37,832 nucleotides of DNA from AVCC01 sp039920865. GTDB lineage: Bacteria > Pseudomonadota > Gammaproteobacteria > Burkholderiales > Burkholderiaceae_D. Location of the stretch: positions 1 to 37,832 of the forward strand of contig JBDSCZ010000271.1 in the NCBI GenBank assembly GCA_039920865.1. The letters are read 5' to 3'. The notes beneath the pieces are model-generated. The model had not been told where the DNA came from and did no database searches. It worked only from the letters and a program-made list of their open reading frames with translations. A program made the position numbers and the translations under genes. Positions 25,853 through 35,033 of the stretch are shown one piece after another (positions within the stretch are counted from its first letter, which is position 1; every line of letters begins with the position of its first letter).

Positions 25853-26713
25853 GTGCTGCTTGACGCGATCCAAACCCAGCTCGGCACTCTCTCCAAATCA
25901 GAGCGGAAAGTCGCGCTCGCGGTGCTTGCGCATCCGGAACGCACGGTCGCAGAAAACATCACGACGCTGGCGAAAAACGCACAAGTATCGGAACCGACGG
26001 TGGTACGCTTTTGCCGCTCGCTGGGCTATGACGGCTGGCATGCATTCAAACTCAAGCTGGCGCAAAGCCTGGCGCTGGCAATGCCGGCTGCAACCGAATC
26101 GCCGGTTCAGGATGACCTTGCAGCCGACCTCATCCACAAGATCTGCAGCCGCTCGATCAACACTTTGCTCGACTTGCGCAACCATCTGAGGCCGGATTCG
26201 ATCCAGCGCGCGCTGGACATATTGGCGCGGTCGAACAAGATAGAATTTTACGGCCAGGGCAGCTCCGGCATTGTCGCAGCCGATGCCCAGCATAAGTTCT
26301 TCCGCGCCGGCATTCCGAGCGTCGCGTATGTCGACCCGCACATCCACAGCATCGCTGCGGCGCTGCTGCAAGAAGGCGATACGGTGTTCGCCATTTCACA
26401 ACGCGGCAACAGTACCGCACTGCTGCACAGCGTGGAACTGGCGCGCAAAGGCGGCGCCAGCATCATCGCGCTGACCCCTAGCGGCACCCCGCTCGCCGCG
26501 CTGGCAACGGTACTGATACCGGTCGACATCAGCTTCAATACCGATCCCGATCCATATACGCCGATTAGCGCACGACTGGCGCACCTGGTCGTCATCGACA
26601 TCCTGGCAGTCGGCCTGGCGCTGCAGCGCGGCCCGGAATTCCGCCAGAAAATGCAGGACGCGCAGAAAGCCTTGCAGGAATTCAACCTCCGGCGCGATGC
26701 ATTCATACGCTGA
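25853..26713 (+). CDS. hexR: HexR/RpiR family transcriptional regulator
   Basis: This 286-residue protein starts at GTG 9 nt after zwf. An N-terminal RpiR helix-turn-helix domain (about 1-77) has LSKSERKVALAVLAHPE and VSEPTVVRFCRSLGYDGW. A SIS sugar-phosphate-binding domain (about 120-255) contains EFYGQGSSGIVAADAQHKFFR and FAISQRGNSTALLHSVELARKGG. HexR proteins repress zwf, edd, eda and related genes and are released by KDPG. The location directly after zwf and the palindrome between edd and pgi support this identity over other RpiR members. Confidence 0.88.
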   Translation: MLLDAIQTQLGTLSKSERKVALAVLAHPERTVAENITTLAKNAQVSEPTVVRFCRSLGYDGWHAFKLKLAQSLALAMPAATESPVQDDLAADLIHKICSRSINTLLDLRNHLRPDSIQRALDILARSNKIEFYGQGSSGIVAADAQHKFFRAGIPSVAYVDPHIHSIAAALLQEGDTVFAISQRGNSTALLHSVELARKGGASIIALTPSGTPLAALATVLIPVDISFNTDPDPYTPISARLAHLVVIDILAVGLALQRGPEFRQKMQDAQKALQEFNLRRDAFIR

Positions 26714-26741
26714 AACTGCGCGATATTCAGTAACACTGAAA

Positions 26742-26777
26742 AGTAGCCAATTTAGTAGCCCATTTAGTAGCCGATTA
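26742..26777. repeat. Three tandem 12-bp repeats upstream of the MOSC gene
   Basis: AGTAGCCAATTT, AGTAGCCCATTT and AGTAGCCGATTA follow one another without gaps, ending 34 bp before the MOSC start codon. They lie in non-coding DNA after the hexR stop. Confidence 0.7.
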
Positions 26778-26811
26778 ACGCAATATCCGAGTTTCCAAAT
26801 CCGACAACACC

Positions 26812-27663
26812 ATGGCAACATTGACCGAACTGCACTTTTATCCGATCAAATCCTGCGCAGGGATTGCATTGCAGCAGGCGACCCTGACGCCTGCCGGACT
26901 GATGCACGACTTGATCTACGACCGCGAGTGGATGGTGGTCGATGCGCATGGTAATTTCATGACGCAGCGCGAACATCCAGCGATGGCGCGCATTACGCCG
27001 CGCATCCAGGGCGATTGCTTGAAACTGCGCGCGCCCGGGATGCTGGAGCTGGAAATTCCGCTCGATCTGCCCGACCCAGAGCATGCGCAAACCCTCGAGG
27101 TACGGGTCTGGGACGATACGCTGATCGCCTACGATTGCGATGCGCTCACCGCGCACTGGTTTTCGCAGGTTTTAGATGTGCAATGCCGGCTGGTGCGCTT
27201 TCATCCCCACGCCAGCCGCGTCACGAACAGCCGCTGGACTGCGCATGCCGATGTACCGGCGCTGTTCTCGGACGGTTATCCGTTCCTGCTAATTTCGCAG
27301 GCATCGCTGGACGACCTGAACCAGAAACTGGCGGCGCAGGGGCGCACGCCGCTGCCGATGAACCGCTTTCGCCCGAATCTGGTGATTGATGGAATAACTG
27401 CATTTGAAGAGGACTTCATCGAAAGCTTGCGCATCGGTGCAGCCGCGTTAAAGCCGGTCAAGCCCTGTGCGCGCTGCCCGATACCGGCGGTCGATCAAAT
27501 TACCGGAATCGTCGGCGACGATCCGCTGGACATACTGCGCAGCTACCGCGCCAACCCCAAGGTCGATGGCGGCATCACGTTCGGCATGAACGTGATCCTG
27601 TTACCGGGCCAGGCGCAAGTGGTGCGGATTGGCCAGGAAGTCGATATCACGCTGGCGTTTTAA
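26812..27663 (+). CDS. MOSC domain protein (YcbX/mARC-like)
   Basis: This 283-residue protein has an N-terminal MOSC beta-barrel domain (LTELHFYPIKSCAG at the start, YDREWMVVDAHGNFMTQREHP at about 36-56) and a C-terminal MOSC domain. The latter has NRFRPNLVI, then the conserved Cys in KPCARCPIPAVDQ, the expected molybdenum ligand region. Relatives bind molybdenum cofactor and reduce N-hydroxylated compounds. Unlike E. coli YcbX it has no fused ferredoxin domain. A separate ferredoxin gene lies convergent next door, but a partnership is only a possibility. Confidence 0.9.
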   Translation: MATLTELHFYPIKSCAGIALQQATLTPAGLMHDLIYDREWMVVDAHGNFMTQREHPAMARITPRIQGDCLKLRAPGMLELEIPLDLPDPEHAQTLEVRVWDDTLIAYDCDALTAHWFSQVLDVQCRLVRFHPHASRVTNSRWTAHADVPALFSDGYPFLLISQASLDDLNQKLAAQGRTPLPMNRFRPNLVIDGITAFEEDFIESLRIGAAALKPVKPCARCPIPAVDQITGIVGDDPLDILRSYRANPKVDGGITFGMNVILLPGQAQVVRIGQEVDITLAF

Positions 27664-27695
27664 AAATTTTGTGACGCGATTTTGCGACTTGAAAA

Positions 27696-27728
27696 TGCAA
27701 ACAGGACAGCGCGGCTGTCCTGTTTGCA
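27696..27728. terminator. Perfect 15-bp hairpin between convergent genes
   Basis: TGCAAACAGGACAGC pairs with its exact complement around a 3-nt loop, between the MOSC and ferredoxin genes. The T runs are short (TTT within the stem foot), yet position and strength suggest a shared terminator. Confidence 0.7.
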
Positions 27729-27767
27729 TATACGACCTGCAGCTTGCTGCAAATTGCGGCTTGTTGC

Positions 27768-28028
27768 TTAACTTGCCTTCAATTCGGCCTGCAGCCGCTC
27801 ATACTTGGCTTGCAGTTGCTCCTTGGTCTCGCGCCATTCCGGGTTGAACGGGATACAGTTTACCGGGCAGACTTGCTGGCACTGCGGCTCCTTGTAGTGA
27901 CCAACGCACTCGGTGCATTTCTCCGGGTCGATCTCGTAGATCTCCGGCCCCATGTAAATCGCTTCGTTCGGGCACTCGGGCTCGCACACATCGCAATTGA
28001 TACAGTCATCGGTTATCAGTAAAGCCAT
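27768..28028 (-). CDS. YfhL-type 2[4Fe-4S] ferredoxin
   Basis: This 86-residue protein has nine cysteines: CINCDVCEPEC (9, 12, 15, 19), CTEC (38, 41) and CQQVCPVNC (50, 54, 58). The longer spacing in the second cluster motif and the C-terminal charged helix are typical of the YfhL/Alvin ferredoxin class, which carries electrons at low potential. It is followed on the same strand by the end of coaD's transcription unit upstream (61-nt gap), a common order in betaproteobacteria. Confidence 0.93.
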   Translation of the reverse strand: MALLITDDCINCDVCEPECPNEAIYMGPEIYEIDPEKCTECVGHYKEPQCQQVCPVNCIPFNPEWRETKEQLQAKYERLQAELKAS

Positions 28029-28089
28029 AAAATACCTCTTTTACCCTTATTTCCGCTGCTATCCGGCCTCGGTCGCAGCAACCTGCGAT

Positions 28090-28587
28090 TCAATCAGACT
28101 CTTGATCCGGTACCGCCATTTTGGATTTTAGCCATTTTTCGACAGAAGGGAAGACGAACTTGGAGACGTCGCCGCCAAACGTCGCAATCTCGCGCACGAT
28201 GGTGCCGGAGATAAACTGGTACTGGTCGGACGGCGTCAGGAACATGGTTTCGACATCCGGCAGCAGGTAGCGGTTCATGCCGGCCATCTGGAATTCGTAT
28301 TCGAAATCGGACACTGCGCGCAGACCGCGCATGATGACACGCGCATCGTGGCGGCGCACGAAATCCTTCAGCAAGCCGGAAAAACTCTCGACCACCACGT
28401 TCGGATAATGGCCCAATACTTCATTGGCGATTTCCAGCCGTTCGTCCAGGGAAAAAAACGGCTTTTTATTTTTACTGTCGGCGACACCGACGATCAGCTT
28501 GCTAAACAAGCCCGAAGCGCGACGCACCAAATCTTCATGGCCGCGTGTGAGCGGATCGAATGTTCCAGGATATACGGCAATAACCAT
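28090..28587 (-). CDS. coaD: Phosphopantetheine adenylyltransferase
   Basis: This protein has 165 residues from MVIAVYPGTFDPLTRGHEDL; GAGGG lies 7-8 nt upstream of this ATG, so an in-frame TTG one codon earlier is not used. The nucleotidyltransferase motif is TRGHE, in the T/HxGH position, and the later FISGTIVREI matches the ISSTxVRE motif with Ser to Gly at one place. RGLRAVSDFEYEFQMAGMNR is a strong family segment. It makes dephospho-CoA from phosphopantetheine and ATP, the fourth step of CoA synthesis. Confidence 0.96.
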   Translation of the reverse strand: MVIAVYPGTFDPLTRGHEDLVRRASGLFSKLIVGVADSKNKKPFFSLDERLEIANEVLGHYPNVVVESFSGLLKDFVRRHDARVIMRGLRAVSDFEYEFQMAGMNRYLLPDVETMFLTPSDQYQFISGTIVREIATFGGDVSKFVFPSVEKWLKSKMAVPDQESD

Positions 28588-28666
28588 CAATTTTCCCTCA
28601 AGATATCAGCCAAATTGAACGTGCATTATGCCTGATAATATTGACAGCAATAAAGCTGCGGGGCGC

Positions 28667-29323
28667 TTAATTCTTGCGCTGCAACAAATGGTAATACACC
28701 ATGCCGGCGTTTCCCTGTCGTAGCACTCGCCACGGCGCCAGCCATTCGGGCGCCTCATCTTGCGTCAACGCGACCTCTGATTCGGCATAAATGATGCCGT
28801 TTTCAGACAACAAGTCTCCGCACAGCGGCAAAATGCGCGCCAGCCATTCCTGCGCAAAGGGCGGATCGAGGAAAATCAGGTCGAAGCGTCGGGCGCTGTC
28901 CGGCGTGCTGCCGGCCAACTGGTGCGCCACCGAAAACGCGTCGCCACGCAGTATGTTGACTTGCGCGGCGTGCAGTTTGTCCTTGGTGATCTGGAGCTGC
29001 AGCGCCGCCGGGGTATGCTCCTCCACCATCAGCACGCTGGACGCACCGCGACTGGCAGCCTCGAAACCGAGCGCACCGGTGCCGGCAAACAGGTCCAGGC
29101 AAGCCAACCGGCTCCAGTTGCCATCCAGCAGGAAATTCAGCCAATTGAACACCGTTTCGCGCACCCGGTCCGGCGTTGGACGCAAACCTGCCACATCCAG
29201 CACCGGCAGCGGCGTGCGTTTCCACTGGCCGCCTATGATGCGCACCTGTTGCGCCGGTCCGATGCGCGGCCGGCCTGGCGCCGTCTGTTTGGTCTTGCCG
29301 GAATATTTTTTCTGCTGCAGCAT
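28667..29323 (-). CDS. rsmD: 16S rRNA (guanine966-N2)-methyltransferase
   Basis: This 218-residue Rossmann-fold methyltransferase has VRIIGGQWKR near the start, LRPTPDRVRETVFNWL, the SAM-binding DLFAGTGALGFEAASRGA, and the catalytic DPPF in LIFLDPPFAQEW. It methylates G966 of 16S rRNA. It lies upstream of coaD in the same direction and downstream of two M16 peptidase genes, a frequent proteobacterial arrangement. One full 80-bp element copy starts 17 bp before its start codon. Confidence 0.95.
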   Translation of the reverse strand: MLQQKKYSGKTKQTAPGRPRIGPAQQVRIIGGQWKRTPLPVLDVAGLRPTPDRVRETVFNWLNFLLDGNWSRLACLDLFAGTGALGFEAASRGASSVLMVEEHTPAALQLQITKDKLHAAQVNILRGDAFSVAHQLAGSTPDSARRFDLIFLDPPFAQEWLARILPLCGDLLSENGIIYAESEVALTQDEAPEWLAPWRVLRQGNAGMVYYHLLQRKN

Positions 29324-29340
29324 GGATAAGAAAATATTAG

Positions 29341-29416
29341 GGGTATATGGATAAAAAGTACTGCTCCCGCTTTATTTCATTGCGAGAAAATAAATACAGC
29401 ACTGGGTATAATTTTA
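29341..29416 (+). repeat. Interspersed element, copy B (upstream of rsmD)
   Basis: GGGTAT (29341), N19, CCCGC (29366), N22, AATAC (29393), N8, GTATA (29406). It shares with copy A the longer words GGGGTATATG and CTCCCGCTTTATTT at the same separation. The last two boxes form an inverted repeat in AT-rich sequence. Confidence 0.7.
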
Positions 29417-29438
29417 GGCGATGAACGCCGGACGTTTT

Positions 29439-30761
29439 TTACCGATCCACGCCGACCACTACCGTGACCAATTTGTCGAGCGCCACCTTGCGCGCGAATG
29501 CGGCACGGATCTCGGCAATCGTGACTTTATCAACCTTGTCAGTCCAGGTATCGAGATAATCCAGCGGCAAGCGGTAATAACCGATGGCGGCGATATTCGC
29601 GAGAATTTTGCTGTTATTGTCGATGCGCAAGGCAAAGCCCCCGACCAGATTGTCTTTGGCGGCTTTCAGCTCAGCCTGGCTAGGGCCGTCGCGCAGAAAG
29701 TCGGCCAGCGTGCTGCGCACCACCTTCAGCGCATCTTCGGCTTGCGTCTTGCTGGTCTGCAATCCGATCTGGAACGGCCCGGGTTGCGCCATCGGGTTGA
29801 AGTAACTGTAAATGCTGTATGACAAACCGCGCTTTTCGCGCACTTCGCGGGTCAGGCGCGAGACGAAACCGCCGCCGCCCAGAATGTAATTGCCCACCAT
29901 CAGCGCGAAGTAATCCGGATCGCCGCGCTGCAGCGCCGGCACACCGATCAGGATATGCGCCTGCGAGGCCGGGTGCGGGATGCGCAACTCTTCTGCGTGC
30001 GCCATCGGCACTGGCGGCAAAGACGGCAGCGCGGCGCCGTGCGCCAGACGCTGCGTCAGTTGCTGCGCAATCGCGTTCGCCTCGGAGCGCGAGACGTCGC
30101 CGATCATTGCGATCACCGCCCGGTCGGCGACGTAGTGGCTGCGATGAAACTCCAGCACATCGTCACGGCTGATGGCTGCGACCGAATCGACGCTGGCTTG
30201 CGGCCCGTACGGATGGTCGCCGTACAAGGCTTTCCAGAATGCCTTGTCGGCAATCGCTTCCGGCTTGGTCAGGTCCTCCTTCAGACTGGCGATGGTACGC
30301 GCCTTGTCGCGTTCGATGATGTCTTCCGGAAAGCTCGGCTGCGCCAGTATGCGCGCCAGCAGCGCCAGCGAGGCATCGCGCTCGGTCGGACTCGATAGGG
30401 TGCGCAAGCTAACGCCGGCCAGGTCGCTGCTGGCAGCACCGCCGCGCCGCGCCGCAGTGTCGGCAAAGGCATCCGAGACCTGCGCCTCGGACAGTGCCGA
30501 CTCGCCTTCCACCGCTTGCACGCCGCGCGCCAGCATGGCGTTGGTGAAAGCTGCCAGGCCGGCCTTGCCGGCCGGATCGCGACGGGCGCCGGCATCGAAA
30601 TCGACGCTGACATCGAGCATCGGGATTGTGTGATTTTCGACAAATAGCACGCGCGCACCATTGTCCAGCGTCCAGTTCTGGATCTGCAGCGCAGCGTGGG
30701 CAGCGCCAGTGCTTATCACGAAGCCGATGGCGGCCACTATCGGAAATAAAATGCGTTTCAT
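29439..30761 (-). CDS. M16 (pitrilysin) family protein lacking the zinc motif
   Basis: This 440-residue protein has a signal peptide (cleavage near AAHA). It has the M16 fold, but where the HxxEH motif belongs it reads AGLAAFTNAML. The C-terminal substrate-binding Arg/Tyr region is present (REVREKRGLSYSIYSYF). Such proteins pair with an active M16 subunit as in mitochondrial processing peptidase-like dimers. The catalytic partner is the upstream gene, 96 nt away in the same direction. Together they probably form a periplasmic peptidase. Confidence 0.9.
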   Translation of the reverse strand: MKRILFPIVAAIGFVISTGAAHAALQIQNWTLDNGARVLFVENHTIPMLDVSVDFDAGARRDPAGKAGLAAFTNAMLARGVQAVEGESALSEAQVSDAFADTAARRGGAASSDLAGVSLRTLSSPTERDASLALLARILAQPSFPEDIIERDKARTIASLKEDLTKPEAIADKAFWKALYGDHPYGPQASVDSVAAISRDDVLEFHRSHYVADRAVIAMIGDVSRSEANAIAQQLTQRLAHGAALPSLPPVPMAHAEELRIPHPASQAHILIGVPALQRGDPDYFALMVGNYILGGGGFVSRLTREVREKRGLSYSIYSYFNPMAQPGPFQIGLQTSKTQAEDALKVVRSTLADFLRDGPSQAELKAAKDNLVGGFALRIDNNSKILANIAAIGYYRLPLDYLDTWTDKVDKVTIAEIRAAFARKVALDKLVTVVVGVDR

Positions 30762-30857
30762 ATTCTTCTCAATTATTTTGATGTTGTGATGTGCGCGACC
30801 TACGCCATTTCGGTTCCGGGCGGAATGGCGTTTGGCACAGCGGGACGGGCCGACACA

Positions 30858-32222
30858 TCAGTGCCGCAGCCCCTTCACTTCAGCGGCTGCCGGCTTCCCG
30901 GACAGCGGCAACGGCACCAGCGTCGCCACAGTCAGTGCATCGTCGCCGAAGTAGCGTTGCGCGACCGCCTGCACCTGTTGCGAAGTGACCGCCCGCAGCT
31001 TGTCGATGATGCGGTCGATCTGCTTATGCGACACACCGGTCATTTCCATGATGCCGATTTCCATCGCCTGGCCGAACACCGAATCACGCTTGTAGATCTG
31101 GCCGGCAATCAATTGCGCCTTGACCCGATTGAGTTCCGCTTCAGGCACACCGTCGTGGGCAATGCGCTCGACTTCGGCCCGCAAGCGGGTTTCGAGTTGC
31201 GCGGTGGTGGTGCCGGCCGACGGCGTGCCCTCCAATGTGAACAGTACCGGGCCGCGGGCATTGCTGGAATAGCCGGCGCCAACCGCATTGGCGACCTTGT
31301 CGGCACGCACCAGTTGCGCATTCAGGCGCGCATTGTCGTAACCGTCGAGCACCGCCGACAGCACATCGAGTGCATGTACATCGTCATCTTTTTCCACATC
31401 GCGCAAGGTCGGCACCTTGAAGGCCAGCACCACAAAAGGGTTTTCGGCCGGCGCCTTGACGGTCACGCGCCGGATGCCGTGCTGCAGCGGCTCCTGCTGC
31501 GGCTTGCGTACAGGTAATTTTTTGACCGGAATTTTGCCGAAATATTTCTCGGCCAACTTGACCACTTTGGCCGCATCGACATCGCCTGCCACTACCAGCG
31601 TCGCATTGTTCGGCGCATACCAGCGATCATGCCAAGCTTTGGCGTCCTGCACCGTCATATGCTGCAGATCATCCATCCAGCCGACAATCGGGCGGTGGTA
31701 AGGATGCGCAACAAAGGCGGTGGCGTCCAGGGCTTCGTTCACCAGCGCCATTGGCTGGTCTTCGGTGCGCAAGCGGCGCTCTTCCATCACAACCTTAATT
31801 TCCTGGGCGAATTCTTTCTTGTCGAACACCAGGTTCGCCATGCGGTCGGCCTCCAGCGCCATCACAGCTTCCAGTTTCGATTTTCCGATTTGCTGGAAGT
31901 ACGCAGTGTAATCCTTGCTGGTGAAGGCGTTTTCGCGCCCACCCAGCGCCGCCACCTTAGCGCTGAATTCACCCGGCTTGAGCGTCTTGGTGCCTTTGAA
32001 CATCATGTGTTCCAGCGCATGCGCGACGCCGGTGGTGCCGTTGAACTCATCCACCGAACCGATTTTGTACCAGACCATCTGCGCCGCAGTCGGGGCCCGA
32101 TGGTCTTCCTTGACGATAATTTTCATGCCGTTTTTCAGCATGAATTCCTGGGCCGGCTGCGCCAGTGCAAAAACCGGCGCCAGCGCCAGCAGTCCGGTTG
32201 CAACGAGAAGTCGAAATTTCAT
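30858..32222 (-). CDS. M16 (pitrilysin) family zinc protease
   Basis: This 454-residue protein has a signal peptide (cleavage near VFALAQ) and the full inverse zinc motif HALEH (H68, E71, H72) in TTGVAHALEHMMFKGT, with the downstream Glu in EIKVVMEERRLRTED. It is the catalytic subunit of the pair with the next gene and should cut peptides in the periplasm. It is divergent from ftsY, with 71 bp between the starts. Confidence 0.93.
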   Translation of the reverse strand: MKFRLLVATGLLALAPVFALAQPAQEFMLKNGMKIIVKEDHRAPTAAQMVWYKIGSVDEFNGTTGVAHALEHMMFKGTKTLKPGEFSAKVAALGGRENAFTSKDYTAYFQQIGKSKLEAVMALEADRMANLVFDKKEFAQEIKVVMEERRLRTEDQPMALVNEALDATAFVAHPYHRPIVGWMDDLQHMTVQDAKAWHDRWYAPNNATLVVAGDVDAAKVVKLAEKYFGKIPVKKLPVRKPQQEPLQHGIRRVTVKAPAENPFVVLAFKVPTLRDVEKDDDVHALDVLSAVLDGYDNARLNAQLVRADKVANAVGAGYSSNARGPVLFTLEGTPSAGTTTAQLETRLRAEVERIAHDGVPEAELNRVKAQLIAGQIYKRDSVFGQAMEIGIMEMTGVSHKQIDRIIDKLRAVTSQQVQAVAQRYFGDDALTVATLVPLPLSGKPAAAEVKGLRH

Positions 32223-32293
32223 AGTGTCTGCTCTGTTAGAATGCGGTTGATTGTATCTCCTTGCATGCTCCTTCGCTACAGACCCCGCGCCCC

Positions 32294-33367
32294 ATGTTTA
32301 GTTTCTTCAAGAAAAAGCCCAAACCCGAGCTGCCGCCGGCAGCCGAAATCCCGCCACCGGAGTTGACGCCAGTCCAGCCAACGCCCGCACCGGAGCCGGT
32401 CGCCAGCACCAACCCGGTGGCAGTGCCGAAAGCAGCACCGCAATCCACCCCGGAAGCGCCGCCGGAAACCAAAAGCAACTGGCTGGCTCGCCTGAAAGCC
32501 GGCCTGTCGAAAACCTCCAGCAACCTGACCACGCTGTTTGTCGGCGCCAAGATCGACGACGACCTGTACGAAGAGCTGGAAGCAGCGCTGCTGATGGCCG
32601 ACGCCGGCATGGAAGCGACCTTGTTCCTGCTTAACGCGCTGAAAAAGAAAGTCAAGGCCGAAAAACTGACCGAGGCCGCGCAGGTCAAGACCGCTTTGCG
32701 TGCGCTCCTGATCGAGATGCTGACGCCGCTGCAAAAACCGTTCGAACTCGGCCGCCATCAGCCGCTGGTGATGATGATTGCCGGCGTCAACGGCGCCGGC
32801 AAGACCACCACCATCGGCAAGCTGGCCAAGCATTTGCAGGCCCACGGCCAGTCGGTGCTGCTGGCCGCCGGCGACACCTTCCGCGCCGCCGCCCGCGAGC
32901 AATTGGCGGTCTGGGGTGAGCGCAACAATGTCAGCGTGATTTCGCAAGAGTCGGGCGACCCGGCCGCAATCGCATTCGATGCGGTGCAATCGGCGCGCGC
33001 ACGCGGTACTAATGTGGTGATGATCGATACCGCCGGACGGCTGCCAACCCAGCTGCACCTGATGGAAGAACTGAAGAAAATCAAGCGCGTGATCGCGAAA
33101 GGATGCGAAGGCGCGCCGCATGAGATATTGCTGGTAATCGACGGCAACACCGGCCAGAACGCGCTGACCCAGGTCAAGGCTTTCGACGATGCGCTGGCCC
33201 TGACCGGGCTGGTGGTGACCAAGCTCGATGGCACCGCCAAAGGCGGCATCATCGCCGCAGTGGCAAGAAACCGCCCGATCCCGATCTACTTCATCGGCGT
33301 CGGTGAAAAAATTGAAGACCTGCAACCGTTCGATGCACGCGAATTCGTCGATGCGATTTTCGATTGA
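32294..33367 (+). CDS. ftsY: Signal recognition particle receptor FtsY
   Basis: This protein has 357 residues from MFSFFKKKPKPELPP; an in-frame extension to 32261 is ignored because the family begins with a short basic stretch. A Pro/Ala-rich acidic-poor A region (about 10-75) precedes the NG GTPase domain: GVNGAGKTTT (G1), DTFRAAAREQL, DTAGRLPTQ, TKLDGTAKGG (G4) and GVGEKIEDLQPFDA. FtsY receives SRP-bound ribosomes at the inner membrane. It is followed by ftsE and ftsX, the classic ftsYEX order. Confidence 0.96.
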   Translation: MFSFFKKKPKPELPPAAEIPPPELTPVQPTPAPEPVASTNPVAVPKAAPQSTPEAPPETKSNWLARLKAGLSKTSSNLTTLFVGAKIDDDLYEELEAALLMADAGMEATLFLLNALKKKVKAEKLTEAAQVKTALRALLIEMLTPLQKPFELGRHQPLVMMIAGVNGAGKTTTIGKLAKHLQAHGQSVLLAAGDTFRAAAREQLAVWGERNNVSVISQESGDPAAIAFDAVQSARARGTNVVMIDTAGRLPTQLHLMEELKKIKRVIAKGCEGAPHEILLVIDGNTGQNALTQVKAFDDALALTGLVVTKLDGTAKGGIIAAVARNRPIPIYFIGVGEKIEDLQPFDAREFVDAIFD

Positions 33368-33450
33368 GCGCCACCTGAATCAAATTTGAGTCCAGCCCCC
33401 AATAATCCCCGATAATCCCCGACAACAGCCAAGCAGGCACTGCTCACACC

Positions 33451-34122
33451 ATGATCGAGTTCCAGCATATTTCCAAACGTTATGCGCACGATGTCACTGC
33501 CCTCAGTGACATCAACCTGACGGTAACCAAAGGCGAACTGGTATTTCTGGCCGGCCCGTCCGGCGCCGGCAAATCCACGCTGCTCAAGCTGATTGCCGCC
33601 ATCGAACGTCCGAGCAGCGGCAAGGTCACCCTGAACGGCCAGGATATCGGCAAGCTCAAGCGTGCCAGCCTGCCGTATCTGCGCCGCAAACTAGGCTTGA
33701 TTTTCCAGCAACAACGATTGCTGCAAGACCGCACAGTGCTGGCCAACGTGATGCTGCCGCTGCTCGTGACCGGCGCATCGACGGCGGAAGCCGAGCGCCG
33801 TGCGCTGGCCGCACTGGACAAGGTCGGGCTGCTGGAACGCGTCAAGGCGGAGCCGCAAGCGTTGTCCGGCGGCGAGCAGCAACGCGCGGCGATAGCGCGC
33901 GCCATCGTCAACCGACCGCAGCTGATTCTGGCCGACGAGCCGACCGCCAACCTCGACCGCGACAGCGCCAACCAGGTACTCGAAGCGCTCAAGGCGTTTC
34001 ACAGCGCCGGCGTGACCTGCCTGATTTCGACCCACGATGAGCAATTCCTCGATAGCGCCACGCGCGTAATTTACCTGCGCCAAGGGCAGCTGATAGAAAC
34101 CTGGCGCAAGGAGGCCGCATGA
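33451..34122 (+). CDS. ftsE: Cell-division ABC transporter ATPase FtsE
   Basis: This 223-residue ABC ATPase has Walker A GPSGAGKST (about 36-44), Q-loop FQQQRLL, the signature LSGGEQQR, Walker B LILADEPTANLD and switch His in STHDEQF. With FtsX it forms the FtsEX complex that activates septal peptidoglycan hydrolases, which are driven by ATP. Its stop overlaps the ftsX start by 4 nt. Confidence 0.96.
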   Translation: MIEFQHISKRYAHDVTALSDINLTVTKGELVFLAGPSGAGKSTLLKLIAAIERPSSGKVTLNGQDIGKLKRASLPYLRRKLGLIFQQQRLLQDRTVLANVMLPLLVTGASTAEAERRALAALDKVGLLERVKAEPQALSGGEQQRAAIARAIVNRPQLILADEPTANLDRDSANQVLEALKAFHSAGVTCLISTHDEQFLDSATRVIYLRQGQLIETWRKEAA

Positions 34123-35033
34123 AGATCTGGTTCAGGGAGCATCGCTTCGCGCTGACTGACGCGCTGCGCAAACTGGTCAAGGCACCTGGCAGTTTCGCCT
34201 TCAACGTGCTGGTGGTGGCGATTGCGCTGGCACTGCCGATCGCCGGCCTGACCTTGCTCGAAAACATCTACCCGGTCACCCAGCAACTGGCGGTCGAGCC
34301 GGAAATCAGCCTGTTTCTGGCGCTTGATATGCCACCAGAGCAGGCGCAGGCGCTGGCAGCCGGGATCCGCAGCACGCTGCCGCTTGCCAGCAAGAAATCC
34401 CGAATCGAATTTATCCCGCGCGAGCAGGCGCTGGATGCACTCAAGAAAAAAACCGGCCTGGCCGATGCGCTGGCAACCCTGGGGCAAAACCCGTTGCCGG
34501 ATGCCTACATCATCCGGCTGTCGAATATCGATGCCACTGCAGTCGACAATCTGGCCGTGCGCCTGAAAGCGCTGCCGGGCATCGAAACGGTGCAAGTCGA
34601 TTCGGCCTGGGTCAAGCGGCTGGCAGCGATGCTGCAAGTGATGCGACTGGCGCTGCTGTTGCTGGCAGCGACGCTGGCGGTGGTGGTGATAGCCGTGGTG
34701 TTCAATACGGTACGCCTGCAAGTGTTGACGCAACGCGAAGAAATCGCGGTATCGCGCCTGATCGGCGCCACCGACGCCTTCATTCATCGTCCGTTTTACT
34801 ATACCGGCGCATTGCTCGGCTTGTGTGCCGGCGCGCTGGCGCTGGGCGCGGTGGCGCTGGCATTGCACCCGCTCAACAATGCGAGTGCAGAATTTGCCCA
34901 GCTCTACGCATCGGAGTTCCGTCTTGCCGCGCTGGATTTATCAATATCGCTGCAACTGCTGGCCACCAGCGCCGCACTCGGCCTGCTCGGCGCCACCCTG
35001 TCGGTGCGCAGGCATTTGGCCCAGCTTCCCTAA
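34119..35033 (+). CDS. ftsX: Cell-division membrane protein FtsX
   Basis: This 304-residue protein has the FtsX layout: a first span near residues 27-50, a periplasmic domain (about 50-170, ISLFLALDMPPEQA and SRIEFIPREQALDALK), then three spans, with the cytoplasmic VLTQREEIAVSRLIGATDAFI loop typical of the family. It pairs with FtsE. A full 80-bp element copy lies just after the stop codon. Confidence 0.95.
   Translation: MKIWFREHRFALTDALRKLVKAPGSFAFNVLVVAIALALPIAGLTLLENIYPVTQQLAVEPEISLFLALDMPPEQAQALAAGIRSTLPLASKKSRIEFIPREQALDALKKKTGLADALATLGQNPLPDAYIIRLSNIDATAVDNLAVRLKALPGIETVQVDSAWVKRLAAMLQVMRLALLLLAATLAVVVIAVVFNTVRLQVLTQREEIAVSRLIGATDAFIHRPFYYTGALLGLCAGALALGAVALALHPLNNASAEFAQLYASEFRLAALDLSISLQLLATSAALGLLGATLSVRRHLAQLP

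Noticed and set aside
33402..33421. Two 10-bp ATAATCCCCG repeats before ftsE
   Set aside because: Only two units with no sign of function; probably chance or slippage.
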